A DNA stretch of 21,627 nt from assembly GCA_017620455.1 (NCBI GenBank), contig JAFZQK010000047.1, forward strand, positions 1-21,627, written 5' to 3'. The stretch's first letter is position 1; every line of letters starts with the position of its first letter. Below the pieces are notes generated by a model. That model ran no database searches. It had not been told where the DNA came from and saw nothing but the letters and a program-made list of their open reading frames with translations. Source of the stretch: Clostridia bacterium (GTDB taxonomy: Bacteria; Bacillota_A; Clostridia; Christensenellales; Aristaeellaceae). The position numbers were made by a program, and so were the translations under genes. Positions 1 through 7,518 of this stretch are shown here, piece after piece.

Positions 1-455
1 GAATCCTCGGCGGATACCTTCACTTCGTCCTCCACGCCGGCCAGGGTGCCCAGCTCGGCTTCCACCACCACGCCGTGATCGTGGGCGTATTCCACCACCC
101 GGCGGGTTTCCTTGATGTTCTCTTCAAAGGGCAGGCCGCTCTTGTCGATCATGACGGAGGTGAAGCCGCCGTCGATGCAGTTCTTGCAGGTTTCAAAATC
201 GGGGCCGTGGTCCAGATGCAGCACGATGGGCAGATCGGTCTCCTTCACCGCCGCTTCCACCAGCTTCACCAGGTAGGTGTGGTTGGCGTAGGCGCGGGCG
301 CCCTTGCTGACCTGCAGGATCACAGGCGCGTTTTCCATCTTTGCCGCTTCGGTGATGCCCTGCACGATCTCCATGTTGTTCACGTTGAACGCGCCGATGG
401 CGTAGCCGCCGTCATAAGCCTTCCTGAACATTTCCTTGGAAGTAACCAGAGCCAT
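1..455 (-). CDS. fba: Class II fructose-bisphosphate aldolase, N-terminal part (cut by window edge)
   Basis: The 151 visible residues begin MALVTSKEMF and match the N-terminal half of class II (zinc) aldolases, which split fructose 1,6-bisphosphate into DHAP and glyceraldehyde 3-phosphate in glycolysis. Visible family landmarks are GAFNVNN (residues 21-27), the LHLDHG segment (79-84) carrying the catalytic Asp and a zinc-ligand His, GFTSVMIDKS (97-106), and EAELGTLAG (132-140). The start is set by an AAGGAGGAG ribosome binding site at 462-470, just upstream of ATG. A promoter lies about 50 bases upstream, so the gene probably begins its own transcript. The rest of the protein (usually 280-310 residues) lies beyond base 1. 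A tagatose-bisphosphate aldolase (same family) cannot be fully excluded from this half. Confidence 0.93.
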   Translation of the reverse strand, partial: MALVTSKEMFRKAYDGGYAIGAFNVNNMEIVQGITEAAKMENAPVILQVSKGARAYANHTYLVKLVEAAVKETDLPIVLHLDHGPDFETCKNCIDGGFTSVMIDKSGLPFEENIKETRRVVEYAHDHGVVVEAELGTLAGVEDEVKVSAED

Positions 456-500
456 ATTCTTCTCCTCCTTAGCATTGCATTCGGGGTTTGCATCCGATTT

Positions 501-529
501 ATTATACACGGTTTTTTCCGTTTTGAACA
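501..529 (-). promoter_or_regulatory. Putative promoter of the aldolase gene
   Basis: Reading leftward, a perfect -10 TATAAT (501-506) is preceded after 17 bases by a weak -35 TGTTCA (524-529). The spacer contains the perfect short palindrome ACGG-N6-CCGT, which could be an operator, although it is short enough to arise by chance. The -10 is strong and the -35 matches consensus at only about three positions. Confidence 0.55.
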
Positions 530-709
530 GCCCCCGGGCAGGAATTATCCCACACTTTTCTTCTATCCCGGAAAAAATCATTGCGTTTCCGCTTCCGCCG
601 CCAGGTCGTACCGGGCCAATCCGTCAAAAAACCGGCATGCGGGATTCGTTCACGGCCCGTTTTTCTCCTCGCTTTTCTGCTGATCGGGTCGAACCCCGCG
701 GCCTGTATA

Positions 710-1171
710 TCAGCCGCTTTTCTTCCCGGCAAAAAAGCCGCGTTTCAGCACGGCCCGCTTGGTGAAATAATTCCAGATCATCACGATCAGGGTGGACAGC
801 GCCTTATTCACCATGTACATGGTCACGGCAAACCCAAAAACCGTGAACAGCCGCCCGTCCTCCCCGAAAAGCAAGCGGAACAGGTACATCAGCCCTTCGT
901 TGAGCAAAAGCCCCATCACGCTGGTGATCAGGAACGCGGCTTTGGCGGCGTTCCCCTGGTCCTTCGCGCCTTTGAACACCCAGATCACGCACAGCACGTA
1001 ATTGAGGATCACCGAGATCAGGAACGCGATGGGCACGGCGGCCAGGGTGTCCAGGCCTATTTTGTCCCTGAGGAGCACCAGGCACGCGAACTCCACCAGG
1101 AAGCACGCGCCGCCCGTGAGCAGGAAACGCAGCGCTTCCCGCAGTCTTCCCTTTTCCTGCATGGCCGTCAT
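710..1171 (-). CDS. GtrA-family membrane protein
   Basis: This 153-residue protein has four predicted membrane segments (about residues 13-30, 40-62, 78-98 and 108-130) and a basic C-terminus, the standard size and layout of the GtrA family. Characteristic stretches are RFLLTGGACFLVEFACL near the N-terminus and ISVILNYVLCVIWVF in the second helix. GtrA proteins are thought to help move undecaprenyl-linked sugars across the membrane for glycosylation of polysaccharides, teichoic acids or O-antigen. It is the last gene of a three-gene operon, and its ATG overlaps the TGA of the upstream gene (ATGA), implying translational coupling. The GGGGAGGA ribosome site abuts this ATG, so the in-frame ATG at 1162 (M4) is an alternative start with better spacing. 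Confidence 0.85.
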   Translation of the reverse strand: MTAMQEKGRLREALRFLLTGGACFLVEFACLVLLRDKIGLDTLAAVPIAFLISVILNYVLCVIWVFKGAKDQGNAAKAAFLITSVMGLLLNEGLMYLFRLLFGEDGRLFTVFGFAVTMYMVNKALSTLIVMIWNYFTKRAVLKRGFFAGKKSG

Positions 1172-1431
1172 TCCTCCCCCCGCCGGTTCTGCTTTTCGTA
1201 ATCCTGCATCATATGGCGCAGGGTGTCCCCGTCGTCTCCCCGGGCATAGGAGGCGGACAGGATATCGCCGACGTCCGCCTGCAGGGGCGTTTTCCGCCCG
1301 GCGGTCAGATAGGAAACGGCGTCTCCCTCCAGCAGCACCACGGTGATGTTCTTATACTTCATGGCGGAAGCGAACAGCACCCGGACGGGCCGGTTATGAT
1401 CCAGGGAGTACTGCAGAAACCGCCTAACCAT
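1168..1431 (-). CDS. Unrecognised 87-residue protein between two envelope genes
   Basis: I do not recognise this small soluble protein. It starts MVRRFLQYSL and has a run of alternating hydrophobic residues (about 17-60) suggesting a compact beta-rich domain, then a charged helical tail ending QNRRGEE. It has no signal peptide or membrane segment. The region PVRVLFASAMKYKN followed by VVLLEGD vaguely resembles WYL/SH3-like small barrels, but that is only a shape impression. A GGAGGAAGG ribosome site precedes ATG. It overlaps the upstream membrane-protein gene by 8 bases and the downstream GtrA gene by 4, so it is an integral middle cistron of the operon. A partner or regulator of the flanking glycan-handling membrane proteins is an inference from context only. 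Confidence 0.75.
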   Translation of the reverse strand: MVRRFLQYSLDHNRPVRVLFASAMKYKNITVVLLEGDAVSYLTAGRKTPLQADVGDILSASYARGDDGDTLRHMMQDYEKQNRRGEE

Positions 1432-3496
1432 TGCCTTCCTCCGGCGCGTCCGGGAGCACCTGGTAGATCCGGATCCCGTCCCGGTCGTACGCGAGGGCGT
1501 ACAGGGCGTCCAGGGCGGCGGTATTCACGGGATATTTTCCCCATTCCTGATTGGAAACAACGATGTACGACACGCCGTATTTTTCCACGATCTCCCCGTT
1601 TCCTATGGGATCGGCATAGAAGCGTTCCACCTCCGCGTGCCGGTCCGCCAGATCGTAGCCGTGATAGAGCAGCCAGGTGTCCGGCCCGCAGACGATGCGC
1701 CGCCCCGCCAGGCTGGAAACGAAATTGATATGCTGATCCCCGGTGAGGAACACCGCGTCCTCTTCCGTCGTCTGCTCCACCCAGGCCGCCGCATCCGCGT
1801 CCGCTTTGGAAAAATGATATTCGTCGGTCACCATTTCCCGGGCCACCGCCAAAACGCCGGTGGAGAAGAACAGGACGCACATGATCCCGGCGATCACGGG
1901 CCTGGCGCGCAGCCCCCTGAGCCTGTCCAACAGCGCGAAGGCGTAATCCGCCGCCAGCACCGCGCAGAGCATGTACCAGATATAGAACAGCTTGTTATTG
2001 TCGTATTCGTTGGGCTGAAACTGAATGAACTCCGCCAGCAGGAAGATCACGAACGCGCCGCTGGCGATGAAACGCCGCTTTTCATTCTTTTCCAGCAGCG
2101 ACAGCAGGATCAGGACGAAGGGCAGCCCGATATTTTTGATGTAAAACCACAGGTATCCGTCCCGCAGGCCGTTTCCGGTATTGTTGACCCAGTTGAAATG
2201 AAACTGCAGGAAGCTCTTGTTCCCGACCGCCTGGCCGAAGGTCCAGGTGAACAGCTGGGGCGAGGCCAGGGCCACGGCGATGCCGCCATACAGCACCCAG
2301 AACAGGAGGGCCGCTTTCCTTTGGCGGCGGCTATGGATCAGATCCCAGGCCATCCATCCCGCGCTGCACAGGCCCAGGGCCAGGAAGCAGTGGGTGTTCA
2401 CCATGGGCAGCATCCCGGCCAGGGCGCCCAGCAGGGCCGCCTGGCGCGCGTCCGTTTTCCGCCGCCGGAACACCGCCGTCGGCCCGTCCCCGCCTTCGTC
2501 CAGGGCCAGCCCCCAGCTTTCCCGGGGCCGCAGCAGATCATAGAGCAGATACAGGCAGGGGAGCACCAGGGCCCAGCCCGCCAGGGTGGTGCGCTGGGGC
2601 ACCATCATATCCGCGATCACGTTGCTCCAGCGCAGGTTGTAGGTGGCGAATTCCTGATGGTTCGCCGGGGTCTGATACCATCCGTTGAGCACGATCCCGA
2701 TCCGTTCCCACAGCCCGGATGCGCTCTGGAGCTGATTGTTTCCCATGGCGCCGTAATAAGGCCCCGCCTCTCCCAGCACCGCGCCCTGCATGTCCACCAT
2801 GTACAGGAAGCCCAGCCCGCCGTTCAAGAAAAACAGCAGCGCCGCCAGCACCGCGCCCTTCCGGCTTTCCGCCATACGGCTGGCCAGGATGCAGTAGCCG
2901 GAAAAGGTGAGCGCCATGAGCACCGTGCCGGTAAACACCATCGAAAACCGCAGGGACGCGCCCAGCAGCATAAAACTGGTGGCAAAGGTGTCCGCCAGGA
3001 AGGGATAGGCCAGCCTCTGCCCCGGCAGGATGCTGTAATCCATGGGGAACGCGGCGTTCCGGGCGCCGGTGGCAATGGCCAGGTGCAGCGGCAGGTCCCC
3101 GTAGGTGCTCTGCCCCGCATGCAGCGATCCGTCCGCCGCCGGGCAGAGGATATGGGTCCATTGCAGGTACGCCCCGATCAGCGTCAGGGGCAGCGCCACC
3201 CACAGCAGGGTTTTGATCAGCGCCCGGTCCTCGTCCCCCAGGGGACGCAGCGGGCGCTCCGCCCTGAAAAACCAGGCCGCCGCCGTAAGCAGCCCCAGCA
3301 GCGCCAGCGCAAAAATATGGGCCGTCACCGAAAAACGGAAGACAAACGCCAACAGGGCCGGCAGCCACATCATCAGCGCGCAGCCCAGGCACGCGCCCAG
3401 CCAGGCCCGCACCGCCGGGGCCTTTCCCGGCAGCAGGAAGCGCACGATCATGAGCCCGCAGCCCACGTATACCGCAAAATAGAACACGGCCAGCAT
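1424..3496 (-). CDS. Large polytopic membrane protein, GT-C-like glycosyltransferase candidate
   Basis: The protein is 690 residues from the ATG at 3496. This start is chosen because GGAGG lies 7-8 bases upstream and because the longer in-frame ATG at 3550 lies upstream of the predicted transcription start. It has a dozen or so hydrophobic segments over the first ~540 residues and then a soluble C-terminal domain of about 140 residues, the layout of GT-C lipid-phosphate-sugar-dependent glycosyltransferases. The acidic loop motif YGDLPLHLAIA after the early helices resembles the catalytic/metal loop of such enzymes. The C-terminal stretch with AGRRIVCG, WLLYHGYD and EKYGVSYIVV is typical of large uncharacterised membrane glycosyltransferases. 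GtrA is encoded two genes downstream, which fits export or transfer of lipid-linked sugars. Substrate and true activity are unknown. Confidence 0.72.
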   Translation of the reverse strand: MLAVFYFAVYVGCGLMIVRFLLPGKAPAVRAWLGACLGCALMMWLPALLAFVFRFSVTAHIFALALLGLLTAAAWFFRAERPLRPLGDEDRALIKTLLWVALPLTLIGAYLQWTHILCPAADGSLHAGQSTYGDLPLHLAIATGARNAAFPMDYSILPGQRLAYPFLADTFATSFMLLGASLRFSMVFTGTVLMALTFSGYCILASRMAESRKGAVLAALLFFLNGGLGFLYMVDMQGAVLGEAGPYYGAMGNNQLQSASGLWERIGIVLNGWYQTPANHQEFATYNLRWSNVIADMMVPQRTTLAGWALVLPCLYLLYDLLRPRESWGLALDEGGDGPTAVFRRRKTDARQAALLGALAGMLPMVNTHCFLALGLCSAGWMAWDLIHSRRQRKAALLFWVLYGGIAVALASPQLFTWTFGQAVGNKSFLQFHFNWVNNTGNGLRDGYLWFYIKNIGLPFVLILLSLLEKNEKRRFIASGAFVIFLLAEFIQFQPNEYDNNKLFYIWYMLCAVLAADYAFALLDRLRGLRARPVIAGIMCVLFFSTGVLAVAREMVTDEYHFSKADADAAAWVEQTTEEDAVFLTGDQHINFVSSLAGRRIVCGPDTWLLYHGYDLADRHAEVERFYADPIGNGEIVEKYGVSYIVVSNQEWGKYPVNTAALDALYALAYDRDGIRIYQVLPDAPEEGNG

Positions 3497-3529
3497 ACCC
3501 GTTCCTCCACACTGCATTTCAACAGAGCT

Positions 3530-3558
3530 ATTATATCCAATCCTTCCCAAAATGGCAA
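3530..3558 (-). promoter_or_regulatory. Promoter of the GT-C-like/GtrA operon
   Basis: Reading leftward, -35 TTGCCA (3553-3558) and a perfect -10 TATAAT (3530-3535) are separated by exactly 17 bases. The predicted start, near 3523, lies about 27 bases before the chosen ATG at 3496. It is back-to-back with the promoter of the small zinc-ribbon gene; the two -35 elements are 21 bases apart. Confidence 0.8.
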
Positions 3559-3579
3559 CCGGCGGGCCGCGCCCGGCGC

Positions 3580-3609
3580 TTTACAGATCCCCTCGCTCCG
3601 TGCTATACT
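3580..3609 (+). promoter_or_regulatory. Promoter of the zinc-ribbon small protein
   Basis: -35 TTTACA (3580-3585) and -10 TATACT (3604-3609) are separated by 18 bases. The expected transcription start is near 3616, giving a leader of about 24 bases with a GAGGTGAT ribosome site before ATG 3640. Confidence 0.75.
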
Positions 3610-3639
3610 GGACGCACGAAGCCGAACCGAGGTGATCCC

Positions 3640-3867
3640 ATGCGCTGCCACTGCCCCCATTGCGAGGAAGAAACCTGGATGGTCCATTCCGAAAAAGACA
3701 ACGCCTGCGTGTGCCCCCAGTGCCTGTACCGCTGCTACGCCTGCCAGGGCACCGGCACCGCGCTTACCCGGGAACAGGTGCGGGCGCTGCGGGAGGACGA
3801 AACGCCCCTGCGCTCCTCCGCCGCCTTCGATATCCACGCAGACACCATGGAAAAAGGCCAAAGCTGA
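3640..3867 (+). CDS. 75-residue cysteine-rich zinc-ribbon-like protein
   Basis: The protein has eight cysteines in its first 35 residues: C3, C5, C8, C23, C25, C28, C32 and C35. They form two CxCxxC knuckles plus a CxxC, a pattern suited to binding one or two zinc ions in a rubredoxin/zinc-ribbon fold. The C-terminal 35 residues are charged and probably helical. There is no signal peptide, so it should be cytoplasmic. It is monocistronic, with a well-spaced promoter, a GAGGTGAT ribosome site 5 bases before ATG, and a terminator 20 bases after its stop, all of which argue for a real gene. I do not recognise a named family. A nucleic-acid-binding or metal-handling role is only what the ribbon suggests. 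Confidence 0.8.
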   Translation: MRCHCPHCEEETWMVHSEKDNACVCPQCLYRCYACQGTGTALTREQVRALREDETPLRSSAAFDIHADTMEKGQS

Positions 3868-3887
3868 CGCCGCCCGCGTTTGTTTTT

Positions 3888-3909
3888 CCCCCGCCGGGGG
3901 GCTTTTTTT
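3888..3909 (+). terminator. Rho-independent terminator after the zinc-ribbon gene
   Basis: A C5/G5 stem (3888-3892 with 3896-3900) with a three-base loop is followed by GGC and T7 (3903-3909). The T-run overlaps the stop codon of the convergent AlaX-type gene, so the hairpin sits between two converging transcripts and may also act weakly on the minus strand. Confidence 0.8.
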
Positions 3910-5068
3910 ATGGAAGCAGGCGCGCCGCCGCCCGATCCAGCACGCCTTCGTCCGGCGCGCGGCCCTGGGCCAGATCCGGCTTTCCGCCGCCCCGGCCGCC
4001 GCATTGGCGCAGAAGCGCCGCCATGTCCGCGTCCACGTTTTCTCCCCGGGCAAATACGATCGCCCTGCCCGCCTTTCCGGGGCAGGAAAGCAGCGCAACG
4101 GCGTCCTTTTCCCGGATCAGCTCCCCCGCGGCCCGCACCAGCAGCGCGGCGTCCGCAAAGGGCAGTTGCCCGGCGTACACGCTTCCCCGCTTTCCGCCGC
4201 GCAGCACTTCCAGGGCCGCCGCCAGCAGCCGGTTTTCCAAATCGGATCGTTTTTCCTTCTGTTCGTCCCTTTCCCGTTTCAGGGCTTCCGGCGCGTCGGG
4301 CACCGGGGCGGACAGGGCCGCCGCCGTTTTCTCCGCGGACCTTGCCGCTGCCTGGAAATACCTGACCGCCCGCATCCCCGCCAGGAAGCGCAGCCGCATC
4401 AGCCCCCGGGCCGGAGCGGCGGACAGGATCTTCACCGGCCCGATCTGCCCGGTGGAACTGGGATGCGTGCCCCCGCAGGGCACCGCTTCATAATCCCCCA
4501 TCGCCACGATCCGCACATGCTCCGATACCGTGGGGCGCTTGCGCAGCGCCAGCGTTTTCAATTCCTCTTCCGAAGTGAACCAGCAGCGGATGGGGTCGTC
4601 CCGCTGCACCCGCCGGTTCACCAGCGTTTCCAGATCGTCTCTTTCCGCATCCGTCAGGCGGGTGCGTCCGCCGGGCATTTCGATATCGATGCTGCTGTCC
4701 TCCATTCCGGTATGCAGCCCCACCGTCACGCCCTGCAGCGTCTGCCATATCGCGCCGGCCAGCAGATGGTCCCCAGCGTGCTGCTGCATATGGTCCCACC
4801 GCCGGTCCCAGTCGATGACGCCGCGCACCGCCGTGCCGGGGCGCAGCGCCGCGTCCGTCCGGTGCCACACGGCGCCGTCCGCCGCTTCCACGTCCGTCAC
4901 CCGGGCGCTTCCGCCGTCCCAGCGCAGGCTTCCCGTATCGTGGGGCTGGCCCCCGGAGGTGGGGTAAAAAGCGCTGCGGTCCAGGGCGATCCATCCGTCC
5001 TCCCGCACCGCGGTCACCCTGGCGTCGAACGCCGTCAGATATGCGTCGTCATAATACAGCCTTTCCAT
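3908..5068 (-). CDS. Alanyl-tRNA editing protein (AlaX-type, with DHHA1-like C-terminus)
   Basis: This 386-residue protein is a free-standing version of the editing half of alanyl-tRNA synthetase, which hydrolyses Ser-tRNA(Ala) or Gly-tRNA(Ala) in the cytoplasm. The N-terminal barrel carries RSAFYPTSGGQPHDTG (31-46). The zinc/catalytic site is intact: H93 and H97 in HMQQH, and C198 and H202 in CGGTH. Residues from about 290 on form a DHHA1-like domain ending with the glycine-rich GGRGGGKPDLAQG, as in the long AlaX class. No aminoacylation domain is present, and the length fits the long form (about 380-400 residues). Start ATG 5068 follows an AGGAGG site with 7 bases of spacing. A TATGAT -10-like hexamer lies at 5095-5100 but without a convincing -35. 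It looks monocistronic. Confidence 0.9.
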   Translation of the reverse strand: MERLYYDDAYLTAFDARVTAVREDGWIALDRSAFYPTSGGQPHDTGSLRWDGGSARVTDVEAADGAVWHRTDAALRPGTAVRGVIDWDRRWDHMQQHAGDHLLAGAIWQTLQGVTVGLHTGMEDSSIDIEMPGGRTRLTDAERDDLETLVNRRVQRDDPIRCWFTSEEELKTLALRKRPTVSEHVRIVAMGDYEAVPCGGTHPSSTGQIGPVKILSAAPARGLMRLRFLAGMRAVRYFQAAARSAEKTAAALSAPVPDAPEALKRERDEQKEKRSDLENRLLAAALEVLRGGKRGSVYAGQLPFADAALLVRAAGELIREKDAVALLSCPGKAGRAIVFARGENVDADMAALLRQCGGRGGGKPDLAQGRAPDEGVLDRAAARLLP

Positions 5069-5114
5069 GCCGGGCCCTCCTGCGCGTTTTTTCCATCATA
5101 CCACAATTCCGCGC

Positions 5115-5155
5115 AGAAAGAAACCCCGCCGGGGCTTTGCCGCCCGCGGCGGGGT
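5115..5155 (-). terminator. Hairpin terminator downstream of argD and the acidic remnant
   Basis: Reading leftward, a 9-bp GC-rich stem (5147-5155 pairing with 5123-5131) with a 15-base loop is followed by TTTCTTTCT. It lies 18 bases past the stop of the acidic reading frame and is the first plausible terminator after argD, so it probably ends the arginine operon transcript. The broken T-run makes it moderate rather than strong. Confidence 0.6.
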
Positions 5156-5172
5156 CGGGTCACGGTTCCGGA

Positions 5173-5332
5173 TCAGAACTCGAAATACTCCACGTCTTCG
5201 TCTTCTTCAAACTCGTCCTCGCCGAAGTCCTCGTCGGCCTCCGCGCCGCCTTCAGCGCCGAAATAGCTTTCCAGGATCGCCTGGCTCCAGGCCACGCGGG
5301 GCGGTGATGTGATAATTGTTTCTGCTGGCCAA
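5173..5332 (-). pseudogene. Acidic coding remnant with an apparent frameshift
   Basis: Between argD and the terminator a short frame ends at 5173 with a very acidic tail: 40 residues from GTG 5295, beginning VAWSQAILESYFGAEGG, rich in Asp/Glu afterwards and ending VEYFEF. Its codons are typical of this genome. Just upstream a different frame (TTG 5332 to a stop at 5252) also reads like protein, with NNYHITAPR. Joining the two near 5293-5300 by a one-base shift gives a single sensible ORF of about 50 residues. No ribosome site precedes either possible start. I do not recognise the family. It may be the broken tail of a lost gene, a frameshifted small protein, or a sequence error. Confidence 0.4.
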
Positions 5333-5365
5333 AAAACAGCGGGATTCACTGATTCGTCACAAATT

Positions 5366-6538
5366 TTATGCTTTGATCGGAGCGCACGCCTCCAGAATGA
5401 TCCCGGCTGCCTGCTGCAGCAGCGGCATGGGGATGTTCAGCGCGGGCAGCAATCGCACCTTATCCTTGGCCGTCAGGCACAGCACCCCCGCCGCCCGGCA
5501 GGCGTCCACCACCTCCGCGGCCGGCTTTTCCGTTTTCAGCCCGATCATCAGCCCCAGGCCCGTCACCTGCCGGATGCCCGGCGCGCCGGTGAACAGGCCG
5601 AAAAGATACGCGCTCTTTTCCCGGACCTCCCGCAGCAGCGCTTCGTCGATCCTGCTCAGGATGCTGATAGCCCCGGCGCAGCAGACGGGGTTCCCCCCGA
5701 AGGTGGAGCCGTGGTCGCCGTACCCCAGCGCGTCCTGCGCCTTTTCTCCCAGCAGCGCCGCCCCCAGGGGCAGCCCGCCCGCCAGTCCCTTGGCGGTGGA
5801 CACGATGTCCGGCTGCACGCCGTAATGCATGTAGGCGTACAGCTCCCCGGTGCGGCCGTTGCCGGTCTGCACCTCGTCGATCAGAAGCAGGATGTCCTTT
5901 TCCCGGCACAGCTTCTCCGCCGCCTGAACGTAATCCTTTTCCAGGGGGATCACCCCGCCCTCCCCCTGCACGCACTCCAGCAGGATGCCCGCGGTGGGAT
6001 ACTTTTCCGTCAGGGCGATCAATTCCGCGGTATTGTTGGCTTCCGCGTGCACGAAGCCCGGGGTCAGGGGCTGAAAAAGCTCATGGTAATGATCCTGCCC
6101 CGTGGCGGCCAGGGTGGTCAGCGTGCGGCCGTGGAAGCTGTTTTTCAGGGTAATGATGGTATGGCGCTCCCGGCCGTACCGGTCCTGGGCGTACTTCCGG
6201 GCCACCTTGATGGCGCACTCGTTGGCCTCCGCCCCGGAATTGCAGAAAAACACTTTTTTCATCCCCGTACGCCGGCAAAGCATTTCCGCCAGGTCCGCGC
6301 AGGGCGAAGTGTAATACAGGTTGGAAGTGTGCTGCACCCGGTCCATCTGGGCAGCCACCGCCTGTTTCCACGCTTCATCCCCGATCCCGAAGGACGTGAC
6401 GGCGATGCCGCTGCCCAGGTCGATATATTCCTTCCCCTGGCTGTCCCACACCAGGGAGCCTTTCCCCGATACGATCTCCACCGGAAACCGTTTGTAGGTA
6501 TGCGCCACGTATTGGGCGTCCTTTTCCATGATCGTCAT
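5366..6538 (-). CDS. argD: Acetylornithine aminotransferase
   Basis: This 390-residue class III PLP-dependent aminotransferase converts N-acetylglutamate semialdehyde to N-acetylornithine with glutamate as amino donor. Landmarks are NSGAEANECAIK (about 101-112) for cofactor phosphate binding, SFHGRTLTTL (134-143), LLIDEVQTGNGRTG (218-231) with the Asp that contacts the pyridine ring, and the Schiff-base lysine K250 in TAKGLAGGLPLGA. Start ATG 6538 is chosen because GGAGG lies 6 bases upstream and because it overlaps the argB stop as ATGA, indicating coupling. An in-frame ATG at 6559 lies inside argB and has no such signal. It is the last gene of the arg operon. The family also includes succinylornithine and ornithine aminotransferases, but the operon fixes the assignment. 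Confidence 0.96.
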   Translation of the reverse strand: MTIMEKDAQYVAHTYKRFPVEIVSGKGSLVWDSQGKEYIDLGSGIAVTSFGIGDEAWKQAVAAQMDRVQHTSNLYYTSPCADLAEMLCRRTGMKKVFFCNSGAEANECAIKVARKYAQDRYGRERHTIITLKNSFHGRTLTTLAATGQDHYHELFQPLTPGFVHAEANNTAELIALTEKYPTAGILLECVQGEGGVIPLEKDYVQAAEKLCREKDILLLIDEVQTGNGRTGELYAYMHYGVQPDIVSTAKGLAGGLPLGAALLGEKAQDALGYGDHGSTFGGNPVCCAGAISILSRIDEALLREVREKSAYLFGLFTGAPGIRQVTGLGLMIGLKTEKPAAEVVDACRAAGVLCLTAKDKVRLLPALNIPMPLLQQAAGIILEACAPIKA

Positions 6539-7410
6539 TGCTGTCCTCCCCGGATCCATGTGCCGGCGCCTTCATTGGTCAGAAGCTCCATCAGGATGGA
6601 ATGGGGCACCCGCCCGTCCATGATGACCGCGTTTTTTACCCCGGCGTGGATGGCCGTCACGCAGCAGTCCACCTTCGGGATCATGCCGCCGGAGATCACG
6701 CCCTCCCGCCGCAGCTCATCCGCCTGGGGCAGCGTCAGCTCTGGGATCAAGGTGGCGGGATCGTTTCTATCCCGCAGGATCCCGGCAATGTCCGTCATCA
6801 GGATCAGCCTTTCCGCGTTCAGGGCGCCGGCGATGTGCGCCGCGGCGGTGTCGCCGTTGATGTTGTAGGCGTTGCCCGATTTATCGCAGCCCACCGTGGA
6901 CACCACGGGGATGTAGCCGTTATTCAGCAGGTCCGTGACGGGCTTGATATGGATCTTCGTGATTTCCCCCACGTACCCCAGCCTTTCGTCCTTCACCTTC
7001 GCTTCGATCAGCCGCCCGTCCATGCCGGACAGGCCGATGGCCTTGCCGCCCTTCATTTCAAGCAGGTTCACCAGCGTCTTGTTCACCTTTCCGGCCAGCA
7101 CCATCTGCACGATATCCACCGTTTCCCTGTCGGTGACCCGCAGCCCGTCCACAAATTCCGGCTTCTTTCCCAGCCGGTCCATAAGCTCCGTGATCTCCGG
7201 GCCGCCGCCGTGCACCAGCACGATCTTCACCCCGATCAGCCACAGCAGCACGATATCCTCCATCACCTGCTGCTTGAGCTGCTCGTTCACCATGGCGTTG
7301 CCCCCGTATTTCACCACCACCACCTTGCCGGTGTAGCGCTTGATGTAGGGCAGCGCCTGGGTCAGCACCTCCGCCCGCTGGGCGTTGGAAAAGGACGTTT
7401 CCATGGCCAT
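6535..7410 (-). CDS. argB: Acetylglutamate kinase
   Basis: This 291-residue amino-acid-kinase-family enzyme phosphorylates N-acetylglutamate. It shows VVKYGGNAM with the catalytic Lys34, VHGGGPEI (66-73) for substrate and phosphate binding, and NINGDTAAAHIAGAL, the ATP/substrate segment. The N-terminal helix (QRAEVLTQALPYIKRY) precedes the kinase core, as in arginine-inhibited hexameric enzymes that accompany cyclic ArgJ pathways, so feedback inhibition by arginine is likely. The open frame extends upstream to 7575 only because it reads through the hairpin repeats. The real start is ATG 7410 or ATG 7404, both served by the AAAGGAAGG site at about 7412-7420. Its stop overlaps argD by 4 bases. 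Confidence 0.95.
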   Translation of the reverse strand: MAMETSFSNAQRAEVLTQALPYIKRYTGKVVVVKYGGNAMVNEQLKQQVMEDIVLLWLIGVKIVLVHGGGPEITELMDRLGKKPEFVDGLRVTDRETVDIVQMVLAGKVNKTLVNLLEMKGGKAIGLSGMDGRLIEAKVKDERLGYVGEITKIHIKPVTDLLNNGYIPVVSTVGCDKSGNAYNINGDTAAAHIAGALNAERLILMTDIAGILRDRNDPATLIPELTLPQADELRREGVISGGMIPKVDCCVTAIHAGVKNAVIMDGRVPHSILMELLTNEGAGTWIRGGQQ

Positions 7411-7428
7411 GACCTTCCTTTCTCTTCC

Positions 7429-7518
7429 GGGGGCTTCTTCAGCCCCCAAGCCCCTCTCGGGGGCTTCTTCAGCCCCCCGAACCCTCTCGGGGGCTTCTTC
7501 AGCCCCCGAACCCCTGAA
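7429..7518 (-). repeat. Three tandem 30-bp hairpin repeats between argJ and argB
   Basis: Three units of exactly 30 bases begin near 7429, 7459 and 7489. Each contains the same perfect 7-bp hairpin, GGGGGCT-GAAGA-AGCCCCC on the transcribed strand, with spacers like GAGAGGGTTC. The hairpins are internal to the arg operon mRNA and end about 10 bases before the argB ribosome site. They resemble dispersed palindromic (REP/BOX-like) elements more than a terminator, because no T-run follows. Since 30 is a multiple of three, they read as a false repeated GAEEAPE protein extension of ArgB. Confidence 0.85.

Noticed and set aside
675..705. GGGTTCGACCC on the minus strand, resembling a tRNA T-arm
   Set aside because: No acceptor, D-arm or anticodon stem can be folded around it.
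502..732. 76-codon minus-strand frame between GtrA and the aldolase
   Set aside because: It overlaps the GtrA end and runs into the aldolase promoter, has no ribosome site, and its Arg/Lys-rich composition is not protein-like. I see no gene in 530-709.
1637..5266. Very long plus-strand open frame (1209 codons) opposite the membrane-protein operon and AlaX gene
   Set aside because: It is the antisense of real genes in GC-rich DNA, rich in Arg, Gln, His, Pro and Gly with no domain sense, and it runs through three promoters and a terminator.
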